From Gonapodya prolifera JEL478 (Eukaryota > Monoblepharomycota > Monoblepharidomycetes > Monoblepharidales > Gonapodyaceae): a stretch of DNA of 64,000 nucleotides. The position numbers and the translations under genes are program-made. Shown here in pieces: positions 45,141-58,110 of the stretch (the first letter of the stretch is position 1; every line of letters starts with the position of its first letter). The notes under the pieces are model-generated. The model saw only the letters and a program-made list of their open reading frames with translations. It was not told the DNA's origin and made no database searches. The DNA lies in assembly GCA_001574975.1 (NCBI GenBank), contig KQ965736.1:127725-191724 (forward strand), read 5' to 3'.

Positions 45141-46710
45141 ATGACGGTATTCGACCCAACTGACATCTCTGCGTTCCCTCCCCTGAAATCTGCGCTGACC
45201 AACGGAGTGACCACCTGTCTGGTTTCAAGTATCGCATTGATTGTTCCCTTCACCATCTCAATTCGCAATCCAAATCCATACAGACTACGCGGACATCGCC
45301 CCTCCACCGAACAAGACCGTTAAAGGCACCATTCTATTTGTTCATGGGTTCCCAGAGTTTTGGTTTGAGTGGAGACACCAACTCGTCCACTTTTCGCTGC
45401 TGGGATATCGTTGTATTGCGCCAAACACCCGCGGATGTAAGCTTAACATTTATCGCTGATTGATGGCGCGTCTTCACAATTTAACACTTTGTCTTGCCCT
45501 TGACAGACAACGGAAACGAACCAAAAGCCGCACAATCCGACAGGGTCACTCGTCTCGCCCACTTTTCTTACGGAAAAGCGGTAGGTGTCTATTTGTAAGG
45601 GAGCTGAAGTTGATTTCTTAAATATGGGCATTTAAAAGGCAGCTGACCTGGATGCCCTCCTCGAGCACCTCGGAATTCCGAGCTGCATTGTTGTTGGACA
45701 CGACTGGTGAGCCCACGCGAGTTGACTCTCACTTAAAAGGTTATAAACCACGTTTACTTTGGAACTAGGGGATCTCTCCTTGTTCAACGTTTCGTCTCAA
45801 AGTACCCTGCGCGAGTCCAACGCCTGGTCCTGTTGACCATCCCTTACATTCCTCCCCCGACGGAATACGGTAAGCTCTTTCCCCCATTCCCCGACCATCG
45901 TGCCTTCCTCATTATCATTCCCTCCCACAGTCCCCCTCGAAATCCAAGCCCAAGCCGTGCCCATGCTCCGCTACCAGCTCTACTTCAACACGGACAAATC
46001 GGAGCGCGAAATCAACGCGAGGCCCGAGGACTTCGTCAACATCTTCTTCCGCCCTGGCGGGGACGCTGGCGGGATCGCCGCGTCTGTCCTCGCAAGTATC
46101 GGGCCCGAGGACGGTAACGGAATCTTTGAGTTGTTCCCTGAAATGACCCCTTCGACACTCATGACCGAAAAGGCGAGTCGGTGTTTTGGAATTGGTGTAT
46201 CGCGTCGACGTGACGTGACGACTGACGACTGACGACGTGGGTCCCTTTCCCTTTCAGGAGAAGAAGGCTTACGTGGACTTTTACAAGTCCATCGGTGGTA
46301 TGAACGGCCCATTGCAATGGTACCGCATGGGCGAGGCATCGTTCGATGAGTTCAAGGACGCTGCGATGGTGATCTCCGTCGACACACTTTTCGTCGGTGC
46401 CCAATACGTGAGTGTCATCCTCGCACCTAGCGCACAAAGATTACTCGAAAAACCTAACCACGTTTCTCCTCCATCGCAGGACCCCTTTTCTAGCGGTGTA
46501 CGTATTCTTTCAATGCCTTTGCCACGTTTTCCAGATATTTATCTTGAATCCTCACAGCCGTTCCTCGAGCCCATTAAGGCTTTCTTCCCCAACCTCACCA
46601 TGAAGGAGGTGAAGAGCGCCGGGCACTGGGTTGCCCACGAACGCCCGGCCGAGGTGAATGAAGCGATTGAGTCGTGGTTGGCGACGGAGCCGAAAAAGGG
46701 TAGTTTGTAG
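45141..46710 (+). CDS. Epoxide-hydrolase-like alpha/beta hydrolase
   Basis: Starts MTVFDPTDISAFPPLKSALT at 45141. Exons continue QIHTDYADIAPPPNKTVKGT, FVHGFPEFWFEWRHQLVHFS (HGxP oxyanion motif), YRCIAPNTRGYGDN, AADLDALLEHLGIPSCIVVG then HDWGSLLVQRFVSKYPARVQ. The Asp of HDWGS is the nucleophile. The cap region has YNTD-type segments (YQLYFNTDKSEREINARPED). The catalytic His is in SAGHWVAHERPAEVNE; the end is EPKKGSL at 46710. This arrangement fits soluble epoxide hydrolases; haloalkane dehalogenases are related, but their HDWG context differs. Seven or so introns. It is divergent from RAD51C, with about 140 bases between assigned starts. Confidence 0.85.
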
Positions 46711-46879
46711 TAGGGAGTCGAGAGGTTGAGTTGTAGTTCTTTTACAAATGCGGAGGTGATGAGTACCGCCGAAAGAAAATTTATTTCGAAGTGTAGGGCT
46801 TTCCTTCGCTTTTTGTTGCTTGCCAATTTCACAAGCGTCCTACTTTCCGCTGCCCAAGAAAGTCAGACCAACCAAGGCA

Positions 46880-48286
46880 ATGCAGAGCCAGCCCACCCCT
46901 TCAAAGTCTCTTGTTCAGTCCTTGTGCTCTAGCGCCCAGTCATCCCAGCCGTCCCAGCGGGCTCGATTCCCCCTTGTGACCCCCCGCAAGGCGCTGCGGG
47001 AGTGTCCGTACGCCCGCAAGTTCACATCTCCCACCCATACCCCGTCGCCTCTCTCCAAGCAGAGCATTGTACCGGTGGACTTGGAGGTGCTGGAGTTGGA
47101 TGAGGCCGCCGATCGGATTCGCAAGTTCGAGTTCCAGATGGTGCGCCCGATAGAGGGAAGCGGAAGGTGCAGTCCATTCAACTCTGGTAATGGGTCTGCA
47201 GTGTCAGTGGAGGAAGCTCCTGGTTGGTAACGGTATTGTGATGTTTGGGTCCACAACACCGACCCATTTGTGATTTCTTTGTACGACCCAGTCGCTTCAA
47301 AACCCTTGGCCCCTCTTTCACATGTATATGTTCCCCCTCAACCGACCTGCTTGTGCCTTCGCCAAGCGGTCCCTCCCCGCCCCACCGTTGGTACGAGCCG
47401 CAGCTCCAAGAAGAAGGGCCGTCGCGACTTGCGCTTCCATGCTCTCCGCATATCCTACTTTGGCGTCAAAAAGGGCGACCCGAAGTCGAAGCCGAAGCCG
47501 AAGCCGAAAGCGAAGCCCCAGATTCGCAAATTCGAATCCGGCCTGTTAAAGCGCAACCCGAAATTGACTAGTGGAGAGACGTACAATGCGCTTGTCGGCA
47601 TGCAGAAACTCCGAGCAAAGCTCGTGCACCAGCATGGGAGGAGGAAGAAGCTCATGATGACGACATATACCCCAGCTGAATGGCGCATGTGGGTCGAGGG
47701 GGCACGCAACTCCACTGAGAATGCATCAAAGCGCAACGAGACCAATGCGACCGAGAATCCAGTGCCGGCGGCTTCCGAAATTACGAGCAATGTCGTTGCA
47801 GAGATCGTGGTTGCATCCATGGATGAGATCCAGAAATGCTCAAACGAGGTTACCCAAATCAGCGAGTCATCAAACACAGATGCGATAGAGCCTTCTGAGC
47901 CGAGCGTCGTGAGGGAATGCGAGAATGCGTGCGGTGATGATACACTGGAGTCGAGCAGCGACACAACGTCCACCATGTCCGACGACGATCTCGATTCACT
48001 TGCATACGAAGTTGAGGCGTCATTGGAGTGCAATGACGAGTGTGACATGGCTGATGCCGAATGCAGGGGGAAAGAAATTGCAGTTATCAGTGGAGAGGGC
48101 AAGAGTGCGACTGAGCCAGCGGCCGGGGAGTCAGTAGAAGCTCCAATGTGGTATGACAGTGGTGATCTTGAGGAGGGACAAATTATTGAGGAAGTTCCCA
48201 TGGTGCGTAACTTCGTTCGACTTGGTGTTTTTGATGCGCATGTTTTGGAGCAATCTTCGCTCTTGCGAATGTCGTTCATGTCTTAG
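46880..48286 (+). CDS. Unknown basic/acidic protein
   Basis: Two exons. MQSQPTPSKSLVQSLCSSAQ to CSPFNS (46880-47186) splices in phase to VASKPLAPLSHVYVPPQ (from 47292) and runs to the stop at 48286. The first part is Ser/Pro-rich, with VPVDLEVLELDEAADRIRKF. The middle is strongly basic: KKKGRRDLRFHALRISYFGV, then a KPKPKPKAKP tract. The C-terminal half is acidic and Ser/Glu-rich, with DDDLDSLAYEVEASLECNDE and DSGDLEEGQIIEEVPMVRNF. This suggests a nuclear, largely disordered protein. I recognise no family. The junction is inferred from phase and GT-AG sites only. Confidence 0.5.
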
Positions 48287-49058
48287 TTCTTTCCCCCACC
48301 TGTTTCCGACGGAGAAGCGGAGAAAATCACCCACAGTGGAGCCCAAGATATGTTCTTTTTCCTTCCTCCCTTGCCAATGTTCGGTAGCGTCAGGACTCTC
48401 TACCATGTTGAGGTAAGTGAACCAAAGTCTCTGCTAGAGGATGATACTGCAAGTTGCGAAGGAACACGGATGTTGCGGAGGAAGGGTAAAGCTACATGAT
48501 TCTGACAAGGCACGTGTTGGTTGTTTACCCTACACCCTGACGACTCCGTCGCCGGCTTCCGAACGGTCCTTTCGGTGATTTCGCCCTGCAGCATTGCAGT
48601 GACCGGGTCTGCGCCGATGCCGATGTGGATGTGTTGCGGGGTGATGTGTGATTCAACTGATGGTGATGTGGGTAAACAATTCAAAGTGGTGTTGGTGTGG
48701 GTATACAATTCTGTGCCGTAAAAATCAAACATACATACAAATATGCATGAAAAATGAAAAATTTTAATACACGATGAATTTTGCTTGAGTGAGAACTCTT
48801 GTTTCTCGTGCTCACAAATTGAACTGGACTCAATAATATAGAACGGGGCCACAGCTCAGCTTTACTTCCTTCACGCGAATCTCTCATCTGATCAATCCTG
48901 AACGGCCTGCACGACGAAAACACACAGGACAGAGACTACTTAGCCCTGTTTATTTATCCTCAGACTCATCGTCCTCGGACAAGCAACGAGCAGTCGGGAG
49001 AGCAGCTCAGGCATTTCCAAGTGATTTCCTTACTCTTCTGGATCAGTAGCACGGGGAA
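48287..49058. other. Intergenic region
   Basis: About 770 bases, with a diverged AT-rich stretch near 48700-48790. No exon recognised. Confidence 0.4.
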
Positions 49059-51895
49059 ATGCGGATTCGACTAATAGTGGAGCCACCCCTTCGGCCTGCG
49101 GAGTACCGCTGCCTTTATCTTGTGCGTGAAGGTAAGCGGAATCAATGGCGAGCTGCGCATAGAACAGTCGATTTGATTCTGGCATCTCAAATCGTTCGAT
49201 TCAATCGCTTCTGCTCTCTAATGTGACTTTTCATTGAATCTCTTGCGTACTTCCAGATGCGCAGCAAGTGGCCGTGCTCGCTTCCCGCATCGTGCACGAT
49301 CTGTCCCTTCCTCAACCTCCCCCTAAAGCTTCTTTTGAGCTAGGACTACTTATGGATGGCTTTCAACTCCTACCAAACGATCCAATTGAGGGGTTGCTGA
49401 GGGATGGGGATACTGTGACGTGAGTGGAGCCAATTTCTGATTTTGGTACTTTCGAAGGCAAATTTAAAAAGGCACAAGAAAGAGGTGGAAGGATACTTGA
49501 GCCCTGTCACACAAGAGAGGTTGCCGATTCGAACAACGCACTATATTAACCCTGATACCAATTCGCCTTGCCCCAGAGTAAAACTCTGTCCATCATCATA
49601 CACCCAACTTCAATTACCCGCACCTCCTGTGCGCCTTGCGCTCGAAGGCGCCCCTACCAGTGTGCAGGAACAGGAAACATCGACCACGCCTTTGGGTAAG
49701 CGCATACGCCAGGATTCAGAGACCGACGGAGTGACTGAGCCGACAGGTGAGTTACAAGACTTAACTGACGATGGGAAGGCGAAGTAATTCGCTGATGTCG
49801 CAAAAATGTACAACAGCCAAACGTCAGCGTCTCTCCGCTCCACCACCTGAACCCGCAGCGGCATCTCCAAAGCCTCGTACATCTGGACAGCGCCGAAATG
49901 CACGCCGAAAGCCGTTCAGGACTCCAGGGAAAGTGACAATGTCAGTTGGAGCATTCCTCGATGCTGCCACTGCCAGCACTTTACCATCGACACCGCAGGA
50001 GAGGCAACCTGAGAGCAGCAGTTTGAAAGTGAACGGAGTGAAGAGCACTGTGACGACGACGGACTCGGGCTCGAAGAAGGAACCTGATGAGCAGAAGAAT
50101 GCCGGAGACCACGATGATGTTGATAGCTCAGTGTCGTCAAAGCAGAGTGAAGCATCTAGTGACGAGGACAGTAGTGGCTCCTCTTCATCGAGTAGCGAGG
50201 AGGGCTCGTCGGAAAGTGATGATTCTTCCGATTCATCATCGGAGGAAGAATCACCCAAACCCGTGCCACAGGCGAAACCTCCCAGCACCGTGACTCCGTC
50301 TAAAAGAACCGAAGACTCGTCTGAGGACTCATCCTCGTCTTCGGAGGAGGAAGAGAGTGACTCGAGTGACTCGGATTCCAGTTCCAGTTCGGAATCCGAC
50401 TCGGACGAAGAACCAGTAGCACCACCGCCGAAGCCGTCCGTTCCAACACCACCATCCCAACCAGCATCCAAACCAGCGCCCCAAGCAGTATCGAAACCTT
50501 TGCCTTCTACCACCGCCGCACCACCTGCCCGACCCAAACAACCTCCCCTACCCATTTCCGCCCCACTCTCACTCTCTGGCCCGAAGCGTCGCCAAGCCGC
50601 GCTTCTTCTTCGGAAGGGTGGTCCCAAGCACTTTCGATTCGACGAGGAGGGATCAAACTCCCAGGCTGTGACGTCGGAAGAACCTCAGGGCGAAATCGAT
50701 ACCCCCGCCGTTTCCTCTGCTTCCACCGTCCCTGTGCGAGAAGTCTTTCTGTATGACGCTCAATGGGATGGTTGGGGGGTGAATCCGACACGGGCCCTGG
50801 CGCAAGGAGGCTGGCTTCCTTACGGCGCACCAGAGGCAACAACCGGAGAAGGCACCTCAAATGGCCAGGCCACTGGCGAAAACTCGACGCCGAAAAAGCG
50901 ACGAAGGTCGCGAAAGGACAAGGGAGCTACACGGGCTCCGCCGACTCCGGCGCACAACTTTGAGCCTGTGGAGAAGCCCGTTGAAGCGGCGGTGGCGGCG
51001 AATAAAGAGTCCAGTGATGATGAAGAGAGTAGTGCGGAAGACGCTACGACAAATGGAGTTTCACCTCCCACTGAGAGCGCAGTACCCAGTGAAAGCACTG
51101 TTTTACCTGCACCCCAGAAAGGGACTCCTCGAAAATCACGCGCTCGACGGAAGAGAAAGAGACCGCTTGCTGATAGTGGGGTTCCTCGCCAAACCAATGG
51201 GATGAATGGTGATGCTGCTGCTGAGGATAGTACGGACGAAGAAGCTCCCCCTCTGAACGGACACAACAACGTTAACCGGGACCGTACTGACGACAATGAG
51301 AGCAATTCGGCACCTTCCTCGGCAGTATCGATGCTACAAAATACGAAGCCTTTGCTCACAAACGGAAACGGTTCCGTCACGGTTGCTCCCACCGACGACT
51401 CGACGACTCCCAATCCATCATCACCCAAGAAACCTCGCATCGAAGCCCCGCCTTTGCCCAAGCCCGTTCGAGACTACGGCCGTCTTCCTCAGCTGGATAA
51501 TGTTCGACGACAACCTCGAGTGGGTGATCTAATTGCATATCGCCAGCTGGAGATCGGAGAAGATTGTTGTCCGAGGGTGAGCGAGTGGAAGGTGAGGAGC
51601 CATTCGAAGTTTGCATATCCTCCGCGGTATTGCGTTACTGAACCCCGTCGTGTTATGTTTACAGGAAGCAAACGTGCTCTCGTACGACCCGCTGACGTGT
51701 GTCGCAATGTTGAAGTTGGAAGCGTGGGCCTTGACGCCTCTTGTTAAACCACGTGCTTCGTTTGGCCTCGTGGTCGGTGTGAATGGTGACCCCGAGTACG
51801 ATGAGGACGATGAGGACGATGACGAGGGTGGATGGGTGGATGAAAATGTAACAATAGATATAAGAGAGCTCACGGAGCTGAAGAAAGTCGCTTGA
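49059..51895 (+). CDS. Coilin-like protein
   Basis: Starts MRIRLIVEPPLRPAEYRCLY at 49059, then AQQVAVLASRIVHDLSLPQ and FELGLLMDGFQLLPNDPIEG to LLRDGDTVT. This is the ubiquitin-like N-terminal self-association domain of coilin (MRLRLxxEPPL, LxLDGFxLPPxExxxVLRDxD). Next come a basic patch (TAKRQRLSAPP, GQRRNARRKPFRTPG), a very long Ser/Asp/Glu-rich disordered region, and a C-terminal Tudor-like domain: LPQLDNVRRQPRVGDLIAYR, PRVSEWK, EANVLSYDPLTCVAMLKLEA, VTIDIRELTELKKVA. Coilin scaffolds Cajal bodies, sites of snRNP maturation. The order of parts matches animal and plant coilins. Introns near 49130-49255, 49420-49465 and 49746-49815 were joined by phase; the second acceptor is uncertain. Confidence 0.8.
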
Positions 51896-51898
51896 TTC

Positions 51899-53218
51899 GA
51901 CATGTATTAGCCTAGGTACCAGTGCCATGTTGAAATATTACTCTGGATCCTATTTGCAATTTTTGGTGCTATTTGAAAGAATGTCCGCACCACGAATGTC
52001 TTCATTTAACAAAACATACGAGCTTCGACAATGATCTCCCCCGGCGAACCGAAAAGTTCGTGCAGCCGTTTCCAACATTCTCTCCCAGTCAACCCGCCGC
52101 CAGCTCCCCTACCCACAGCCCACCATCCACCCACACAAACACCCTCCCCACTCTTCGATCCGCACGCCAATTCGCCGAGTGCTCCCAGAGTTCGAAGGAA
52201 AGGTTATCCACAATGCTCAATCCGAAGATTTGGTACCGCAAGAGGGTCCCAGTGTTTCAATCAATGAACGAAAACACCATGTTCGAAGTAAAGCAATTCC
52301 AAAATATATGAGCAACCCACCTGCTGCGTCCCCGAATGGCGACATGAGTAAACCATAAGGGCTAATCTAATCCAGTGTCGCAGAGGGGCATATAAGGGGA
52401 ATCGGTCCAGCGGACCGAAGGGACGCCAACGAGCGCAAGAACCGACATGACCGGCGTATGAGCGCACCCAATACTCAGGGCCGGACGGAACACTCGCTAT
52501 TCAGTCGGGCAGCAAATCACCATCCCAGAGCCGTTCTCCCGAACGACTTCCGGACTTGAAGTCTCATAATCGCCGACGAATGCCAAACTACTAGACGTAG
52601 CCTGTCCCTCTCGGCACCTATGGCCTCTTGTCGCGCAAGTTTTACCTTGCGACTGGCTGTTGGTGACACCCTGGTGCGGGACTGGTCCGACGTTTCCACG
52701 GGCATCCGGCGAGCGCGCTACATCGAACGAAGCCTTCCCCCCACAGCGGAGCCCATGGAGACATCAAAAACCACGAGGAGTGTGAGTGGTTCGTGCGCAT
52801 AGGCAGCGCGATTGCTGAATTGGAAGAATCAATTGTGTGATGTTGATGTTGCCTATTGTCACTGAGAGCAATCCATTACAAGTACTTGAACAATAGTAAC
52901 AACTGATATTATTGAGCATATATAAACGACCAGAATTATGGCGTGGCATTTACTCTAATAATTGTCTCTCTGGTAAGCCCTGTCGTTCACAGAACAGCGT
53001 CCCACCGGTGTCCTTTCAGAAACTGAACATCCACACCTTGCCCAGTTCATACTGAGGCCGGCCACAGGCTGATAGATTGTTCGCGGCATTGCAAAAGAAT
53101 AGGAAGGGCCAAAGTGAGCGGGAGAGGGATACAAGACTGAATGAAAAATTAGGGCGGCACAGTCAGATTCGGCACGTTCGGCAACAGTTCTGCTTCCGAG
53201 CGAGCGGCTCCTCTTACA
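51899..53218. other. Intergenic region
   Basis: About 1.3 kb. No protein exon, tRNA or rRNA segment could be supported. It includes the promoter of the MFS carrier gene. Confidence 0.4.
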
Positions 53219-55174
53219 ATGGGCGACGAATCGCCCAAGCAAACGATCCACGTGGCAGAGGACGAAGGATCTGAGGGTTCGTGAGCGGAAATTCTCTCGT
53301 GCCTTCTTTTCTTGCCGTTCTTTTACGTAGCGGGTTGGCGCGTCCCATCTCGCAGCTAAAATCACCATAGACACCAGAAATCCGTCTTTGATAAAGGTCG
53401 GTCGATCCGTTGTCAGTCCGACGGGTTGAGAGAAAACTCAATCGGACTCTCCCTTCGTAAAGCCTCCAACCGGCTTTTCAGACACACTAACGTACAGAGA
53501 TGGGGGATTTTCAGCGTGGCTTGTCACATTCGCTTCTTTTTTGACGCTTTTTACTTGTGTGGGGCTGCAGTATTGGTGGGTTAAATCAGATTTGAACAGA
53601 CAATTCAATCCTGACTCTTCCGTCACCCAGTGCCGGTACATATATTCGATACTTTTATTTCCAAGCAACATTCTCCTACACGTCATTCTCCACAATTTCA
53701 TTCATCTCTTCCATGAACGGCGCGGCTTTCCCGCTGTTTGCACCTCTTGTTGGGGACTTTGTCGAGCGCAAAGGCCCCCGAATTGGCACGCTGATTGGCG
53801 GTCTTATTCAAAGCGCGAGCTACGTCATCGCGAGTTTCAGCCCGCACGTTGGGTTTTCGATAGCCTTCCAGGGATTGATGTTTGGAATCGGAGAGGTCTT
53901 CGTCTACATGTCTGCGGTCAACATAATCACACAGTACTTCAATAAGCTTCGAGGACTCGCTCTGGGTTTTGCTGTGTGCGTGTACTCGAGTATCTCATGC
54001 AGTCAACATTTCCATAAAAAAAGCTGATCCCTCTCCCCATTTCCTCTCCAACCGCCAACGCAGTGCAGGATCAGGTGCCGGAGGACTTGCCATGGCTGTC
54101 ATCACGCAAGCGCTGCTCGATGGACTCGGATGGCAGTGGGCTCTTCGAATCGAAGCGGTGATGATGCTCGCAAGTATGTATGCTTGCATCCATCCACAGG
54201 ACACAAATTTCGGTTTCTAAGATGCACCACTCTAGCTTGCCTCTTTGGAGCCGCCATGTTCAATAGCGTCCAGCCGCGGAATCCTCGCCGCCTTTCTATC
54301 TTGGCCTCGGCCAAATTCTACTTCCAGGACTCGCGGTTTGTCGTTCTCTGGGCGTCGGGATTGCTCAGCTTCTTCGGGTTTTTCTTGCCCTTCAGGTGAC
54401 CTCCCACACCTCTTTTATCATCAGTTTATCTTTATGTCCCTAACGCAATTCTAAATAGCTACTTGCCGAGCTACGCGACGAGTCAAGGGATCGATGCGAA
54501 CCGTGCTAGTTTGATTCTGGGACTCACCAACGGAGGCAGTGCCGTTGGACGAATCTTCTTGGGGTACCTTGCTGATAAAACGGGATATCTGAATATTGTA
54601 GGTGGAAGCATCGTCGCGGTTGGGTTCCCGCGATCAAACCTCGACGTTATTTTCAAGTATGTCATCACTCAAATCGCCTGTCCGATTATTTGCCTCTTTT
54701 GGCCACTGGCCAAATCCTTTGGGGGCTTACTCGTCCTGGGAATGTGCTATGGTACGCTTTTATTTCCATCTCGCTAATTCCTCTTTCCCTCGCCACTTTC
54801 GTCACCAGGCTTCTTTGCGGGCGGTTTTGTATCCTCGCAACCCCCGATGTTGGCCAGCGTGTTTGGGGGTGATAATCTGACCGCTCGACTTGGGATTGTG
54901 ATGAGCTCCACGCTGGCTGGGAATGTTGGTGGAGCTCCAATTGCAGGTGAGAATGTTCGCGTGAACAACTGCGATTCTGTGCCAATGCGAACGCTTTTGC
55001 TTTATGTATAAAGGGGCGATTTTGGACGCGCACACGACAGTCGACGCAGATGGAAACAAAACGATAGACTTTGTGCCCATGATTATGTTTGGCGGACTGA
55101 CAATGCTTGCGGGGAATCTCCTGCTTGTATGGGTCTGGGGCAAGACTACGCGATGGAAATTAAAGCGGATCTAG
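53219..55174 (+). CDS. MFS carrier, monocarboxylate-transporter (MCH/SLC16-like) type
   Basis: Starts MGDESPKQTIHVAEDEGSEG at 53219. The diagnostic first helix reads DGGFSAWLVTFASFLTLFTC, matching the [D/E]GG[WF]xAW motif of SLC16 and fungal Mch proteins. Later segments are APLVGDFVERKGPRIGTLIG, VYMSAVNIITQYFNKLRGLA, SGAGAGGLAMAVITQALLDG, GWQWALRIEAVMMLA, SYLPSYATSQGIDANRASLI, GSAVGRIFLGYLADKTGYLN and PMLASVFGGDNLTARLGIVM. It ends GKTTRWKLKRI at 55174. Eleven to twelve membrane helices are predicted. Fungal Mch proteins rarely carry monocarboxylates; riboflavin and other substrates are known, so the substrate stays open. About seven introns. Confidence 0.83.
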
Positions 55175-55501
55175 ACGATTTGGGCTGTTCCCACCTGATG
55201 TCTGCCACAATGGTCGAGGTGGTCCCGGGTCGCACGGTGCAAGAAACTTGTTCGCAGTGAGACTGTGGCAGGGCAGTGAGACCGGGACGGGCTCCTCTTA
55301 GTTGTTGCTCCGTCTTTCAAAACGACAAATCTACTGTCGATGGGCGAGAAAGTGGACCCACTCGCCTGTGGAACAGTGGAATGATAGTATAGTAGCTTTA
55401 CACCAATATTCATGCAGATTGACAATGCTTGCTCGTAATCTTCTACTGTTGCGGTGCGGGGCTCAACGATCGTCCACATCCTATGATCTCTGGAAGCCCC
55501 G

Positions 55502-58110
55502 TTACATAATTCTTCCATCTAGGTTGCCATCCCCACTGGCTGGTAATCTGCCTCGAAAGTCCCCATGTGTCACTCCGTGAAGGTCCAAAGATTCCCCACC
55601 CCTCGTTTCCACCTTCAAAGTCAGTTTCCTTTTGGGTTTCCCCGATGCTCCACCCGCAGCCCCTCCTTCGCGTCTGAGCGCCTCCTCTACTCGGGCCTCA
55701 TCGCCAGCGTAGAAAACTTGCGCCGGGGCATCTCCTTTTGCCGCCGCAAGGTCCACGACTACATGAGTCGCTGAGGTCCCGAAGTGATCGTACATGGGCT
55801 CGGTCAGGAGTTGCTCCATGATTCGGCGGAGCCCACGCGCACCGGTCTGTTTCGTGTGAGCGATGTGCGCAATATGGTCCAGCGCAGGGCGGGTGAAATG
55901 GAGAGCAACCTGTCACTCCAGAGTTGGATTCAAAGGGAGCGATCAACAAGTGCAAGTAATGCAAATTATTGCCTTGAAACACACCCCGTTCTTCGCGAAA
56001 ATTTCTTGATACTGTTTCACAATCGCGGACTTGGGCTCTGTGAGAATGCGGACAAGGTCGTCCACACTCAATTGATGAGCTGCAGCGAGGATAGGGAGTC
56101 GCCCTGTATGATGGGGTACGACGGGGGTTTGAGTTGGCGTTAAGCGGTGGAGCGTCTCCAAATAAATAACACGCACCAACAAATTCGGGTATCAGACCAA
56201 ACTTGATCAAATCCTGTGACACGTCAGACCAATAAGATTCGGTGTATCCACTCTCCCTAAAATCAAGACGTCAATCGTCGACTCACATCGGGCTCCACGA
56301 GATCAAGAATGTTGCCTTCGGTGCGACCATCCTTATCGACCACAAAATTTGACCCGCGACTGGAGTGATGGCGGTGATGTTGCAAGTAAGGATGGGAATG
56401 GTCCACCAAGAGCTTGTCCTGAGCGACCACCTGAGCTCCAAAGCCGATCGACCCACGCTTTCCAATGCGCTCGGCGACAATCTGGTCAACGGTGGGCCAT
56501 TTAGACTTTTCCCAATAAAAGGACGAGCAAGGATCGAACGGACCTTTTCCAACCCAACGAACGCCCCGCTGCATATGAACAAAATGTTACTGGTATCGAC
56601 TGCATACGTTTCACCCTGTCCCCCTCCACTTCCACTCGGAGACCCTCCACCAGCTGCCCTCCGTGCAGACGGTTTTACGGTCACGTTCACGATGGTCCCC
56701 TCCAACATTCGGAGTAGTGCTTGTTGTACCCCTTCGCCAGAGACGTCGCGCTGAACGTTCGAATGCTAGTTCAGAAGGCCGGGAGAAAGCGGAGCGAACG
56801 TCCACGAACGCACCTGCCCCAAACCGCTCCCCTCTCTCTTGGCAATTTTATCTACTTCGTCCAAAAAAATCACCCCTCTTTGCGCCCTTGCCACATCGTA
56901 TTCAGCGGCCTGTAGCAATCGTGAAACACACGCTTCCACATCCTCGCCAACGTATCCTGCTTGGGTCAAAGGCGTGGCGTCGTTGGCCGAGAAAGGCACC
57001 CGAAGGAGCGAAGAAACGGTACGTGCGAGGAGGGTCTTGCCTGGGTGGTGCCGACATGAGAAATGGCCTTTGCCATAAGGCTAGAGCGAACTGCTCACCT
57101 GAACCTGTAGGTCCGATCAGCAGGACATTGCTTTTATCCAGTGCGACTCTTTCGTTCCACTCGTCGGGTTCCACGATTCTCCCCCTTCTGTCGTTTGGAT
57201 ACGCCGCACTCCAGAGGCCCGCAGGGTGAACAGGGGAGCCACCAGGGGGATTCTGCGGCGTGCCGATAGGTCGAGGTGGAGGAGCTTGGGCACCTCGGAT
57301 AGGAATCCGAAACCCTTGGGTGAAGGGCTGCGACGTTGGAGAGGTTGGGTTTGTGGGGGGGTTTCGGAAGTCGACATCGCCTGGTTCCACAGGCGTAAAG
57401 GAGAAGGCTGGATGGGAAGCAACGTGCGAGTGGGGTGATGGATGGGATGTAGGGACGGAGGGAAAGATGCTCATCGATGGGGAAGATGGTGGGTTTTGCA
57501 GTGTTTCCTCGTCGAGAGGCCCAAGATTGGAAAGAATGCGCGTGTAATGATTATGTACGGCGACGGAAAGAACTTTTTTGACTTTGTCTTGGGCGACGAC
57601 GTGGCTGTCGAGGTGTTGTCGAATCTAGGAGGAAGGTTCACTTCGCGTACTCAGACACCCTCGCACCAATCCACCACTCACTTCGCGAGGTGACATAAAA
57701 GAAGTACGATCAGGCCCTCCACTGAATGGTATCCCGGTGTCGTCTTCCTCTTCCACGTGTCTTGCCGCCTGTGCGGACGACATTGATCGGGACCGAGATA
57801 GCGACGTTCGGTCGATTCTCCCGGTCGCATATACAGGACCAAAGAGACCAGCGGCGATGGGTTGTGCGGGCAAGAGTGGCAACGGATCCAGAACAGATCC
57901 AGTGGGAACCTTGTCCAATTCTGGACATGACAGTGGTGTAGGCACTTTGATGGGAGCCTTGGAGCGTTCCGGCTGGGAGTCCCCATCAGATGGAGGCTGG
58001 CATCCAGCTGTGGCACTGGTAGATAGCGAAAACGGTCTGGAAAGGGCTGCAACTCGATGTCCGACACGCAAGTGTGTAGGAGCTCCACGAGCTAGCGCTG
58101 TTCCGATCAT
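55502..58110 (-). CDS. MCX1: Mitochondrial ClpX-type AAA+ unfoldase
   Basis: Starts [20 protein letters not shown] at 58110. Its Arg/Ser-rich, acid-poor leader ([15 protein letters not shown]) looks like a mitochondrial presequence. A helix with [20 protein letters not shown] and NHYTRIL precedes a long Pro/Ser-rich insert. Walker A is [14 protein letters not shown], with an intron inside the glycine loop. Then [39 protein letters not shown] (Walker B), [14 protein letters not shown], the sensor region, [10 protein letters not shown], and a C-terminal domain with [20 protein letters not shown]. No N-terminal zinc-binding domain is seen, as in yeast Mcx1. ClpX unfolds matrix proteins and aids haem biosynthesis. 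Whether ClpP exists cannot be told here. Confidence 0.92.

Noticed and set aside
45141-46710. Haloalkane dehalogenase
   Set aside because: The same fold, but HGFPE, the cap region and overall length fit epoxide hydrolases better.
47455-48279. 274-codon minus-strand ORF
   Set aside because: It mirrors the long plus-strand exon of the unknown basic/acidic gene; the plus strand has better composition and splicing.
49824-50627. Ser-rich 267-codon minus-strand ORF
   Set aside because: It is the complement of the Ser/Asp/Glu-coding region of the coilin-like gene.
51899-53218. tRNA or small RNA gene in the long gap
   Set aside because: No cloverleaf with a GTTCGA-type loop and box A/B spacing could be drawn.
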